DNA of 64,000 bases from CAZRHR01 sp964578885 (GTDB lineage Bacteria > Bacteroidota > Bacteroidia > CAIKAF01). The notes under the pieces are model-generated. The model did no database searches and had not been told where the DNA came from. It saw only the letters and a list, made by a program, of their open reading frames with translations. Position numbers and translations under genes: made by a program. The stretch is taken from NCBI GenBank assembly GCA_964578885.1, contig CAZOEO010000006.1:62001-126000 (forward strand), written 5' to 3'. Positions 53,441 to 62,250 of the stretch are shown one piece after another (the first letter of the stretch is position 1; every line of letters begins with the position of its first letter).

Positions 53441-54358
53441 CTACAAGCTCAAAACAATTGGATCCGACACATAAGGCTTGCCTTCCTGAACTACGGAAAA
53501 CCAAATTTCTACAGAAGGAACGTTTCCGGGCGGAGGAACCAATCCCGGCAAGGAGATCTTTTTCCCATAACGCCATTCCATGTGAGTTGGCTGCTGGGTA
53601 AAACCGGTGACGGGGAAGTTGAAAACGGTAACCCATTGTCCGGGAAGCAAGGCAAGCGATTGCATGGACTTTTGAAATTCTGGCAGAAAGTGAAGGGTGT
53701 GGTTTCCCGGCTTTCCCCAACCTCTGGCGTAAAAATGAAATCGGATGGCGCCATTCGGCTGGAAAAGGGTCCAGGCTTGTCCACTGGTGTTTCGAGCCTG
53801 GCAGCGCACCACCCTTTGACTATCCTGATCGACCACGGCCAATCTTAAATCCACTTTGGCCTTAATGGATCTTGTTTTCCACTTTGAGGCACCAATCCAG
53901 AACCGAATGGGTTTTACCTGCTCCCATTTCTTAGCCACCGTAGGATGCAAAGCAATATCTACATACGAAATTCCTTTCCATTTGATGGTTCGTCTTTTGC
54001 GCAACTCCGGATTCACTGGCCGGTGCCTCAAAGTTCCGCCACCAAAACTGACCCAGCGCAGCGTATCCGACAGCACCGTGGATAAAGACACTGATTTTTT
54101 ATCGGCCTGCGGGCGAGCTTCCTGCCATGGTAATCCAAAATGCTGACCGGAAGGAAGTTTGATGATGAGCCAGGCATCTGAAAGTGGGAGCGATGTGATG
54201 GCGGCCAGGGGAAGATGCTCCATATCCTCTTTATAATACGTAGATCCCTCCGGCAGCGACAAAGTCGGCTGGGCGCCCTGTTGCCAAAGTGCAGGCTTAC
54301 AACTGAATAAAAAGAACAGTCCGGCGCATCCCAACGCCTTCAAAAGGGTTTGTTTCAT
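53441..54358 (-). CDS. Lipoprotein of unknown function
   Basis: The protein is 305 residues from ATG 54358 (MKQTLLKALGCAGLFFLFSC, lipobox Cys20). The longer frame has no signal. The body is beta-rich with no family I recognise, including TYYKEDMEHLPLAAITSLPLS, WIGASKWKTRSIKAKVDLRLAVVD and WVSFGGGTLRHRPVNPELRKRR. It is likely anchored in the outer membrane. Its TATATTTG box (54387-54394) lies back to back with the promoter of the divergent gene. Confidence 0.6.
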   Translation of the reverse strand: MKQTLLKALGCAGLFFLFSCKPALWQQGAQPTLSLPEGSTYYKEDMEHLPLAAITSLPLSDAWLIIKLPSGQHFGLPWQEARPQADKKSVSLSTVLSDTLRWVSFGGGTLRHRPVNPELRKRRTIKWKGISYVDIALHPTVAKKWEQVKPIRFWIGASKWKTRSIKAKVDLRLAVVDQDSQRVVRCQARNTSGQAWTLFQPNGAIRFHFYARGWGKPGNHTLHFLPEFQKSMQSLALLPGQWVTVFNFPVTGFTQQPTHMEWRYGKKISLPGLVPPPGNVPSVEIWFSVVQEGKPYVSDPIVLSL

Positions 54359-54386
54359 AACTTCCACTATTTGCTCCTCGCAGGCC

Positions 54387-54394
54387 CAAATATA
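54387..54394 (-). promoter_or_regulatory. -7 element of the lipoprotein gene
   Basis: The minus strand reads TATATTTG, 28 bases before ATG 54358. Only about 25 bases separate it from the plus-strand box at 54420, so the two promoters overlap and may compete. Confidence 0.45.
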
Positions 54395-54419
54395 CATCAT
54401 CTTATCCTTACAGATTCTC

Positions 54420-54427
54420 TATTTTTG
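54420..54427 (+). promoter_or_regulatory. -7 element of the DUF7064-like gene
   Basis: TATTTTTG matches TAnnTTTG and ends 4 bases before ATG 54432. Either the mRNA is leaderless or translation starts at the second ATG at 54459. Confidence 0.45.
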
Positions 54428-54431
54428 CAGG

Positions 54432-55376
54432 ATGATAAAATCCTGGCTCACCCGAAAAATGCTTCAAAGGAAAGGTCCGGTCCTTCCGCTCGAAGACGAA
54501 GTACAATGGCCTAAAGCACCCTTTGGCATCGATAGTTTTTACTTTTTCGGGACAGAATCAAATGGATCCGGGGGCGTTTTCCGCCTGGCTTTCAGGCCAG
54601 AAGAACAAGTAGAAACCTGGTGTGCACTCCATTTCCCCCAACGTTTCACCTTTCGGATTCCAGTGGAGCAAGGGCGGGCTTATCCGCATCAATTCCGAAT
54701 GAAAAGTTTACCCAATCAATGTTTTGAATTAACGGCGGACGATATGATGCAAACCACGGAAGGGGAAACCTTGCATGTTCGCCTGCATCTTACCTTTTCT
54801 CCTGATTCTCCCGTATTTGATTTTGCCTTACTCAAGGATCATGCGCATTTACATCGGGTCATTTCCGAAGCACGCTGGTCCGGTAGATTTTTTAAAGATT
54901 TGGCCTCACTTTCCTCTCAACATATTGAGCAAAAAGGCCGACTTAAAGGTTGGGTAGAAATAAATGGAGAATCTATTTCCATCGACTGGATGGGCGTTCG
55001 AGACCATTCGCGCGGATACCGTTCCTGGCAAAAATGGCAGAAGCACAGCTGGTTTACCGGTGTTTCTGCCAGTGGAAAAGTCTTTAACGCCTCGCTTATT
55101 GCGTTTGAAGGATTGCCCGTGCTTCGTGCCGGCTATTTTTTTGATGGTCAGCAGGCTTTCGCCATATCAAATGCACCCGACTTTCCGGTGGCCGCACCCA
55201 CTGGTGAAGCCTTATTTGGCTGGCAGCAACAGGAGGGAAAACTCTCCTTCACAACCACGCACAACTGGCCATTCTTCATGGACAATACATACTGGATTCA
55301 GGAAGGAATGGGCACCTTTGCATTTCAAGGAGAAAAATTCTACGGTATTTTGGAACGAGGCGGACTAAATGCTTAA
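54432..55376 (+). CDS. DUF7064/CrtC-like lipocalin-fold protein
   Basis: The protein is 314 residues (305 if the ATG at 54459 is used). The central MGVRDHSRGYRSWQKW motif, and the two beta-sandwich halves around it (FYFFGTESNGSGGVFRLAF, LHLTFSPDSPVFDF, GKVFNASLIAF), resemble the DUF7064/7065 and hydroxyneurosporene synthase (CrtC) fold. Members bind or act on hydrophobic small molecules. No carotenoid genes lie nearby. It converges on the universal stress gene with a 4-base overlap of the ends (55373-55376). Confidence 0.65.
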   Translation: MIKSWLTRKMLQRKGPVLPLEDEVQWPKAPFGIDSFYFFGTESNGSGGVFRLAFRPEEQVETWCALHFPQRFTFRIPVEQGRAYPHQFRMKSLPNQCFELTADDMMQTTEGETLHVRLHLTFSPDSPVFDFALLKDHAHLHRVISEARWSGRFFKDLASLSSQHIEQKGRLKGWVEINGESISIDWMGVRDHSRGYRSWQKWQKHSWFTGVSASGKVFNASLIAFEGLPVLRAGYFFDGQQAFAISNAPDFPVAAPTGEALFGWQQQEGKLSFTTTHNWPFFMDNTYWIQEGMGTFAFQGEKFYGILERGGLNA

Positions 55377-56197
55377 TCCCGATGCATGATAAGCAGAGGA
55401 ATGCGGGTTTGCATGGCTAATCGACGTGTAGTACTCGATTCAAAAATACGGTCGAAGAGATTGAGCTTCCGGCTGACCAACACCAGAGCATCTACGGGGT
55501 GAAATTCCATGAAATCTTCCAAACCTTCTGCGGCAGAATCGGCTTTAATATGGAGTAAAGCAGGCGACTGAGCGCCGTATTTCGCCCGAATCTCATGAAT
55601 AAGCGGCTCATCCTCCGTCTGATTCAGCTGCAAGCTGGCGTTTACTTTCAATAAACTTAAATGGCCATCATACAGCTGTGTAAAGGCCACAGCCTGCTCC
55701 AGAAAAGGAACTTCAGAATCCTCCAACATAGCCGCGTAGACAATGTCTTTCATGGGTCCGGCTTCCCATTGTTCCGGAATGAGTACTACAGGCACATTCA
55801 CCTTACGAACAATATGAGCCGCATTGGTTCCCATGACCTGGGTCAGGAATCCGGTGGCGCCAGTAGTACCTAGCACCAAATACTTAGGAGACAATTCTTT
55901 GGCGCGATGAACCACTTCTTCGGCTACAAAACCATCGGCAATTTCAGAAACCCAAACCACTCCCCGATCCTTGTACTTTGCTTCGCGGTCTGCCAGTTCA
56001 GCTTCGGCCTTTTCGCGCATTTCACGATACGCATCAGCCGCGTAACCCAATGGTCCGGCCGCATCCATCATGGGCAAATGCACCACATGCATCACGTGTA
56101 AGCGGGCATGCGTGCGGCGTGCCAGGTCGAAAGCAAAAGCGAGGGCTTTATCGGCCGTAGCAGAAAAATCAAGAGGTACAAGAATCGTATTTTCCAT
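55373..56197 (-). CDS. Universal stress protein, tandem UspA domains
   Basis: The protein is 274 residues from ATG 56197. The first UspA domain (1-150) opens ILVPLDFSATADKALAFAFDLARR and carries LVLGTTGATGFLTQVMGTNAAHIVRKVNVPVVLIP, close to the ATP-binding pattern G-x2-G-x9-G. The second domain (about 155-274) is less conserved (VLVSRKLNLFDRIFESSTTRRLAMQTRIPLLIMHRD). Such proteins act in the cytoplasm under stress. A promoter box lies at 56225-56232. Confidence 0.92.
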   Translation of the reverse strand: MENTILVPLDFSATADKALAFAFDLARRTHARLHVMHVVHLPMMDAAGPLGYAADAYREMREKAEAELADREAKYKDRGVVWVSEIADGFVAEEVVHRAKELSPKYLVLGTTGATGFLTQVMGTNAAHIVRKVNVPVVLIPEQWEAGPMKDIVYAAMLEDSEVPFLEQAVAFTQLYDGHLSLLKVNASLQLNQTEDEPLIHEIRAKYGAQSPALLHIKADSAAEGLEDFMEFHPVDALVLVSRKLNLFDRIFESSTTRRLAMQTRIPLLIMHRD

Positions 56198-56224
56198 ATC
56201 GATGATTAGTTTAAAGTCATTTCT

Positions 56225-56232
56225 CAAAAGTA
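56225..56232 (-). promoter_or_regulatory. -7 promoter element of the universal stress gene
   Basis: The minus strand reads TACTTTTG, 27 bases before ATG 56197, with a TTG about 20 bases further upstream that can serve as the -33 element. Confidence 0.5.
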
Positions 56233-56375
56233 GGACGAAACATACCAATAAACAATGACAAAAATCATGGCCATTCAAGACAAATCTTGATTTGATTTTC
56301 AATAGGATAAGAATCCTGACATTCCTTTATCTCCCAATTTCTTACTTATTAGGTCGGAAATTCATAGGAAGAGGG

Positions 56376-56383
56376 TATATTTG
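56376..56383 (+). promoter_or_regulatory. -7 promoter element of the desaturase gene
   Basis: TATATTTG is a full match and lies 33 bases before ATG 56417. It covers the TTG at 56381 that would start the longer frame, so the shorter start is right if this promoter is used. Confidence 0.5.
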
Positions 56384-56416
56384 CCCTATCCCCGTGCTTT
56401 ACCCGGGTCAATTTTT

Positions 56417-57172
56417 ATGTTGTATTTACTTCTTTTTTTTGTAGCACATTGGTGCTTGTCCCTGTTCTTCCACTCCGCATTTTTACATCGGTACGCATCA
56501 CACAAGATGTATCACACATCTCCATTGGTTGAACGGATTTTCTACTTCTGCACTTGGTTTTTTCAAGGTACCTCTTTCCTCAACCCGCGTGCTTACGCTG
56601 TAATGCATCGCATGCACCATGCCTATTCCGACACGGAAAAGGATCCGCATTCACCTTGGTTTTTTAAAGATGTATTCCAAATGATGTGGCATACCAAAAG
56701 AATCTATAAAGGATTTGCAGATGGCACGCTCACACCGGACAGCGAATTCTGTGGTGATTTACCGGTTTGGAACAAGATGGATAAATTCGGTGATCTTTGG
56801 GCGGTTCGTATTGGATGGGGCGTTATTTATGGCCTTATCTACATTGCCTTCATCACACACTTCGATTTATCCTGGTTTTGGATGTTGTTATTGCCCGTCC
56901 ATTTCCTAATGGGACCAATTCAAGGTGCTGCTGTAAACTGGTGTGGACATAAATATGGATATTCCAATTTCGATAACGGCGACAAGTCTAAAAATTCTGA
57001 GGCCTGGGGTTTGTTTTTGTTGGGCGAATTGTTTCAAAACAATCACCACAAATTCCCTGCTCGTGTGAATTTCGCGGTAAAATGGTTTGAATTTGACCCT
57101 ACGTACGCCGCGCTCAAAGTCTTGCACTGGTTGGGAGTGATACGCTTAATTCCCAATGCGGTGAAAGCCTAA
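56417..57172 (+). CDS. Acyl-CoA/fatty acid desaturase
   Basis: The protein is 251 residues from ATG 56417, with four or more membrane helices. The histidine boxes that bind the di-iron centre are HRYASH (about residue 25), HRMHH and NNHHK near the C-terminus, plus the His in NWCGHKYGY. It is in the family of membrane delta-9 desaturases and probably introduces a double bond into fatty acyl chains. It is short for the family but has all histidine boxes. Confidence 0.9.
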   Translation: MLYLLLFFVAHWCLSLFFHSAFLHRYASHKMYHTSPLVERIFYFCTWFFQGTSFLNPRAYAVMHRMHHAYSDTEKDPHSPWFFKDVFQMMWHTKRIYKGFADGTLTPDSEFCGDLPVWNKMDKFGDLWAVRIGWGVIYGLIYIAFITHFDLSWFWMLLLPVHFLMGPIQGAAVNWCGHKYGYSNFDNGDKSKNSEAWGLFLLGELFQNNHHKFPARVNFAVKWFEFDPTYAALKVLHWLGVIRLIPNAVKA

Positions 57173-57176
57173 GGTC

Positions 57177-57467
57177 TTAGAGACCAAAAATAACATACAA
57201 TATACAAGCTAATATGAAAACGTAACGGAGCAATCTGTTACGTTTTTTGTTATATCTGGCGGAGAAGGTTTCGTAGACCTCGGACCTTCCTTCCATTTTT
57301 TCCCGAAGGGTTTGGCCATGCACCAGCGGATCCAAACGCTTATCCCGTTGAGCTTGCAGCTTCCTTTTCTCCATGATTTCGGGATCACGAGAAGGATGAT
57401 AATAGATAGGCTCGTAATGAAAACGACGCGGCTGCTGGAGGGAGACCCACTTTAAAGATTTAAACAT
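57177..57467 (-). CDS. Small conserved membrane protein of unknown function
   Basis: The protein is 96 residues from ATG 57467. A basic N-terminal region (RRFHYEPIYYHPSRDPEIMEKRKLQAQRD) is followed by a single membrane helix at the C-terminus (YVFILACILYVIFGL). Similar short proteins occur in Bacteroidota. It converges with the desaturase gene, 4 bases apart. The longer frame from 57518 is less likely. Confidence 0.6.
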   Translation of the reverse strand: MFKSLKWVSLQQPRRFHYEPIYYHPSRDPEIMEKRKLQAQRDKRLDPLVHGQTLREKMEGRSEVYETFSARYNKKRNRLLRYVFILACILYVIFGL

Positions 57468-57602
57468 AAGGTAAAGATAAGCACTGCGTAGATTTTCCAC
57501 AATACGAAAAGCCTTCACACAAGCGTTGTTAACAACTCTTATCTACTCATGCAAAAGACTAAGCACAATCCCTGTAATTTAGGAGCACTCATTTCTATAT
57601 AT

Positions 57603-60524
57603 ATGTTTATAAATCGTTTAGCACTTTTAGTAGGCTTTCTTTTTGCAACGGCCTCGGCCCAAGTTCCTGTTTTTCAAACACCAGCAGCATCCCAATGGGC
57701 CGATTCATTGATGAAAACCATGACGCTGGAGCAAAGAATTGCGCAGTTATTTATGATAGCGGCCTACAGTAAAGACGGAACTACACCAAGTACTGCGGTA
57801 GAAAATGCCATCAGAAAACATGGCATTGGTGGACTTATTTTCATGAAAGGAGGGCCGGGAAGGCAATTGATTTTAACCAACCACTACCAAAAGGCATCCA
57901 AAGTGCCCTTACTTATTTCCATCGACGGGGAATGGGGACTGGCGATGCGTTTGGATTCGACCATGGCTTTTCCTTACCAAATGACCCTTGGCGCCATTCA
58001 GCAAAATGAGTTGATTGTAGAAATGGGTCAGGAAATTGCCAGACAATGCAAGCGAGTTGGCATTCACATGAACCTCGCACCTTCGATCGATGTAAACAAC
58101 AATCCCGCCAATCCTGTGATTAAAGCCCGCTCGTTTGGCGACCAGCCCAGCAACGTGGCTGCTAAAGGAATAGCTTATATGCAGGGGATGCAAAAACAAA
58201 ATCTGATTACCTCGGCCAAGCATTTTCCTGGACATGGCGACACAGATACCGATTCGCATCTGGCGCTTCCTCTTTTACCTTTTTCCCGGGCCCGATTAGA
58301 TAGCATAGAACTGGCGCCCTTTAGAGCGCTCATAAAAGCGGGCGTGTCTTCCATCATGGTGGCACATCTGGCCGTTCCTATTTTAGATGAGTCAAAGGTT
58401 CCAGCGACGGTTTCCAGCAAAATGGTCAATGATTTACTGATTCAGGCCATGGGATACCAAGGTTTGGTCATTACCGATGCCATGAACATGAAAGGCGTAG
58501 CGGATAAATATCCCCCGGGAGAAGCAGATTTCCGCGCCTTTATGGCAGGAAACGATATTTTGTTGTTCTCCGAAAATGTAGAAAAAGGAATCCAGTTGAT
58601 TCGCCAGGCCGTACAGGAAGGAAAAGTGGCCGAAGCAGAAGTAAATCGCAGATGTAAAAAGGTATTGATGGCCAAATACTGGTCTGGTGCGCATCGGTTT
58701 ACGCCCCTATCTCTTGCCTCTTTAAAACAAGATTTGCACACGCCCGGAGCAGAAGTACTCATGCGAAAACTCACTGCAGCTTCGCTCACGCTCATTCGTA
58801 ACCACCGGCAACTTATTCCCTTTAGACGTTTAGATACCCTTTCCATAGCCGCACTAAGCATCGATGGAGCACAGGGCAACATGTTTCAAAAACGCCTTCA
58901 AGATTATGCCACCATTCCCAGTTTTCAAATAAGTTCAGACAATCCGGATGTTTCCGGCATTTTAAAGATGAACAATCAGGTGAATACATGGATTATCGCA
59001 ATTCATCAACCCAAAGAAAGTCCATTTAAAACACCTGTCATTAAGGAAAATGTAAGGCAGGCACTTGCGCAACTTACAAAAGGTAAAGAAGTGGTTCTGG
59101 TCCTGTTTGCCAATCCGTATGCCCTTAGGAATTATCCCTTACCACCGCATTTCCGTTCTGTTCTGGTGGCCTATCAGGATCATCAATATAGTCAGGATTT
59201 AGCAGCCCAATTGCTATTTGGAGCCATTGGAGCCAAAGGAAAACTTCCAGTGACACTCTCTACGGAATTTCCCTCAGGACATGGGATTACGACCGAAGGC
59301 GGTCTGCGTCTTCGATTCAACCTCCCGGAAGAATCAGGCATAGACCGGAGAAAATTACAATCCATAGATGCCATGGTCGACCAGGCCATTAGGGAGTCGA
59401 TGTTTCCTGGTTGCCAAATTCTTGCGGCCAGAAAAGGTGAAATATTTTATCGAAAGTCCTTTGGACATCATACCTATCAAAAAACACAAGCCGTCGAAGA
59501 TCATCATTTATACGACCTGGCCAGCATTACCAAAGTGGCAGGCACCCTTCCCGGCATAATGTATCTGGTGGATCAGAAAAAAATCAATTTGGACCAAACC
59601 CTGGGACAATATTTACCAGAACTTGCCGGTACAGACAAATCAGGCATTATCATTCGGGATTTACTCACCCATCAGGCTGGATTTAAACCATGGATTCCAT
59701 TTCATTTGAGGGGCATGGAAAAAACAGGAGAATGGAAAGCCACCTGGTTTCAAACCCAGTCATCTGAGGCCTTCCCTTTTGAAGTAGCCCAAGGGTTATA
59801 TGCCATGGCCAATGTGCAAGATTCCATTTTTGCGGTAAATGTGCGGACTCCCTTGGGCGTAAAAAAAACGTATTTGTATTCAGATTTAGGTTATTATTAC
59901 CTTCAACGTATCATTCAGAAACATACACAACTTTCATTAGATCAATTCATTACAACCTATATTTCAAAACCATTAGGAGCTACATCACTCATGTACAATC
60001 CCTTGCGTTCATTTTCCAGGGAAGACATTGTGCCTACAGAATTCGATGGAACCTTCAGAAAACAATTGGTACATGGCCACGTTCATGATCAGGGTGCGGC
60101 ACTTATGGGCGGTGTGGCCGGTCATGCAGGACTTTTTTCCAGTGCCACAGATTTGGCCAAACTCATTCAGCTTTACCTTAACTGGGGCACCTATGGCGGG
60201 GAAACATACATTCAGCCAGACATTGTAAAAACATTTGCCAAATGCCAGTTTTGCGCTAACGGAAACCGAAGAGGTCTGGGATTTGACCGGCCGACTAATC
60301 AAGGGAAAGGCGGCACGGCCTGCGATTGCGTCTCCTACTTATCCTTCGGGCACGCCGGATTCACCGGCACATTGGCATGGGCCGACCCGGAACATGATTT
60401 ACTTTACATTTTTTTGTCGAACAGAGTACATCCAAGTGCTGAAAATAAAAAGCTGATTCAAACTGATTTTCGGGCCAAAATTCAACAAGTATTTTATGAC
60501 GCCCTGAACTCATGGCCCGTTTGA
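57603..60524 (+). CDS. GH3 beta-N-acetylhexosaminidase fused to a class C beta-lactamase-like domain
   Basis: The protein is 973 residues from ATG 57603, chosen because a signal peptide (MFINRLALLVGFLFATASAQ) begins there; 57549 is the upstream alternative. The N-terminal half (about 40-560) is GH3, with the NagZ-like KHFPGHGDTDTDSH, NLAPSIDVNNNP and GLVITDAMNMKGV. The C-terminal half (about 590-970) is a serine beta-lactamase/PBP4-like domain with SITK (SxxK), YSD (YxN position) and HAGFTGT (KTG position). The enzyme probably cuts peptidoglycan-derived sugars in the periplasm. Such fusions are known in Bacteroidota. Confidence 0.88.
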   Translation: MFINRLALLVGFLFATASAQVPVFQTPAASQWADSLMKTMTLEQRIAQLFMIAAYSKDGTTPSTAVENAIRKHGIGGLIFMKGGPGRQLILTNHYQKASKVPLLISIDGEWGLAMRLDSTMAFPYQMTLGAIQQNELIVEMGQEIARQCKRVGIHMNLAPSIDVNNNPANPVIKARSFGDQPSNVAAKGIAYMQGMQKQNLITSAKHFPGHGDTDTDSHLALPLLPFSRARLDSIELAPFRALIKAGVSSIMVAHLAVPILDESKVPATVSSKMVNDLLIQAMGYQGLVITDAMNMKGVADKYPPGEADFRAFMAGNDILLFSENVEKGIQLIRQAVQEGKVAEAEVNRRCKKVLMAKYWSGAHRFTPLSLASLKQDLHTPGAEVLMRKLTAASLTLIRNHRQLIPFRRLDTLSIAALSIDGAQGNMFQKRLQDYATIPSFQISSDNPDVSGILKMNNQVNTWIIAIHQPKESPFKTPVIKENVRQALAQLTKGKEVVLVLFANPYALRNYPLPPHFRSVLVAYQDHQYSQDLAAQLLFGAIGAKGKLPVTLSTEFPSGHGITTEGGLRLRFNLPEESGIDRRKLQSIDAMVDQAIRESMFPGCQILAARKGEIFYRKSFGHHTYQKTQAVEDHHLYDLASITKVAGTLPGIMYLVDQKKINLDQTLGQYLPELAGTDKSGIIIRDLLTHQAGFKPWIPFHLRGMEKTGEWKATWFQTQSSEAFPFEVAQGLYAMANVQDSIFAVNVRTPLGVKKTYLYSDLGYYYLQRIIQKHTQLSLDQFITTYISKPLGATSLMYNPLRSFSREDIVPTEFDGTFRKQLVHGHVHDQGAALMGGVAGHAGLFSSATDLAKLIQLYLNWGTYGGETYIQPDIVKTFAKCQFCANGNRRGLGFDRPTNQGKGGTACDCVSYLSFGHAGFTGTLAWADPEHDLLYIFLSNRVHPSAENKKLIQTDFRAKIQQVFYDALNSWPV

Positions 60525-60690
60525 CACATCTCCTTTGGCCCATTTCCACATGTCCCGGGCTTTCATTTTAAAAAAAAGGATGGTGATAAAAAAGTGTGGT
60601 GAATATGCCTTCACAATACCCATCCAATCAACTAGAAAAAAGCCGTCAAGCACTTTCTGCGGAAATAAACCTTTCCTTTCCTGAATCAGT

Positions 60691-60698
60691 TATCTTTG
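60691..60698 (+). promoter_or_regulatory. -7 promoter element of glyA
   Basis: TATCTTTG is a full match, 25 bases before ATG 60724. An AAAGGTGG purine run sits just before the ATG. Confidence 0.55.
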
Positions 60699-60723
60699 TG
60701 CAGACCTAAAAAAAGGTGGTACC

Positions 60724-61995
60724 ATGCGCGACGAAAAAATTTTTTCTCTCATTGCCCAAGAGCAAATTCGCCAAACCGAAGGGTTGGAACTCATTGCTTC
60801 TGAAAACTATGTCAGTCCCCAGGTGATGGAGGCGGTAGGATCATGCCTTACCAACAAATACGCAGAAGGCCTTCCCGGAAAGCGATATTATGGCGGATGC
60901 GAAGTGGTCGATCAAGTTGAGCAACTGGCGATTGACCGTGCAAAAGCTTTATTTGGCGCATGTTGGGCCAATGTCCAGCCCCATTCCGGAGCACAAGCCA
61001 ATGCCGCAGTAATGCTAGCTTGCTTGCAGCCCGGTGATAAAATTCTGGGCTTCGACCTTTCACATGGTGGACACCTTACCCACGGCTCACCCGTGAATTT
61101 CTCCGGAAAGTTATATCAGCCCTCTTTTTATGGCGTAGAGCCTGAAACAGGACGCATTGATTACGACAAAGTAGCTGAGAAAGCCAGAATAGAAAGGCCT
61201 AAACTTCTTATTTGCGGAGCCTCCAGCTATGCCAGAGATTGGGATTATGCCAGATTACGCGCCATTGCAGATGAGGTGGGTGCACTACTACTCGCAGATA
61301 TTTCTCATCCCTCTGGCCTGATTGCGACGGGACATTTGAATCATCCATTTCCCCATTGCCATATCGTCACCACCACCACTCACAAAACCTTAAGAGGTCC
61401 AAGAGGCGGGCTGATTCTTTTAGGGGAAGATTTTGAAAATCCTTTTGGACAAAAAACACCTAAAGGTGAACTGAAAATGATGTCGGCCTTGTTGGATGGC
61501 GCCGTTTTCCCGGGAACGCAAGGTGGTCCTTTGGAGCATGTGATTGGCGGAAAAGCCGTAGCCTTCTTCGAAGATTTACAGCCAAGTTATAAAGCGTATA
61601 CTCAACAAGTCATTGAAAATGCCCAGGCCATGGCCAAGGCTTTTGTGAATCGTGGCTACAACATCATTTCCGGAGGTACGGACAACCATTTAATGTTAAT
61701 CGACTTAAGAAATAAAGGTGTTTCCGGGAAAGCAGCAGAACAAGCACTGGTACAAGCTGGAATTACCGTGAATAAAAACATGGTGCCCTTCGACGATAAA
61801 TCACCATTTGTTACGTCCGGTATTCGGGTTGGTACTCCAGCCATTACAACCCGAGGTATGGTGGTGTCTGACATGGATCAAATTGTGGAATTTATTGATG
61901 ATGTGATTCTACACATCGATCAGCCCGGCAGATTACAGGAAATTCAAAAGAAGGTGCATGACCTTATGAATCATCGCCCAATTTTTGTCTGGTAA
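60724..61995 (+). CDS. glyA: Serine hydroxymethyltransferase
   Basis: The protein is 423 residues, of normal length. Motifs are EGLELIASENYVSPQV, NKYAEGLPGKRYYGGCEVVDQVE, HSGAQANAAV and the PLP-lysine segment TTTTHKTLRGPRGG. GlyA interconverts serine and glycine and feeds one-carbon units to tetrahydrofolate in the cytoplasm. It is transcribed alone, with its own promoter box and a strong terminator at 62013-62050. Confidence 0.97.
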   Translation: MRDEKIFSLIAQEQIRQTEGLELIASENYVSPQVMEAVGSCLTNKYAEGLPGKRYYGGCEVVDQVEQLAIDRAKALFGACWANVQPHSGAQANAAVMLACLQPGDKILGFDLSHGGHLTHGSPVNFSGKLYQPSFYGVEPETGRIDYDKVAEKARIERPKLLICGASSYARDWDYARLRAIADEVGALLLADISHPSGLIATGHLNHPFPHCHIVTTTTHKTLRGPRGGLILLGEDFENPFGQKTPKGELKMMSALLDGAVFPGTQGGPLEHVIGGKAVAFFEDLQPSYKAYTQQVIENAQAMAKAFVNRGYNIISGGTDNHLMLIDLRNKGVSGKAAEQALVQAGITVNKNMVPFDDKSPFVTSGIRVGTPAITTRGMVVSDMDQIVEFIDDVILHIDQPGRLQEIQKKVHDLMNHRPIFVW

Positions 61996-62012
61996 TCCAT
62001 TGACAACATCTA

Positions 62013-62050
62013 AAAGAACGCCGGGTGACATATCCGGCGTTCTTTTTTTT
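62013..62050 (+). terminator. Terminator of glyA
   Basis: AAGAACGCCGG pairs perfectly with CCGGCGTTCTT across a 7-base loop, and eight T follow. Confidence 0.88.
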
Positions 62051-62186
62051 ACATAATATCAATGTAAAAAAAAGTTCCAAACGAAACAATTAAACAGCTA
62101 ATAAAGAACTACATACAACGTTAAAAACTAAAAATGAAATCACCTAAAATGCAAATGAAATCAATGGGTTTCTAGAAAATATTTAA

Positions 62187-62194
62187 TACTTTTG
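62187..62194 (+). promoter_or_regulatory. -7 promoter element upstream of the small membrane-protein gene
   Basis: TACTTTTG is a full TAnnTTTG match, 36 or 57 bases before the two possible starts at 62230 (GTG) and 62251 (ATG). Confidence 0.5.
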
Positions 62195-62250
62195 TATTCT
62201 GTTGAAGTAACATTAGGATTCTCCCCCCTGTGGCCTACTCTTTCCTCCAT

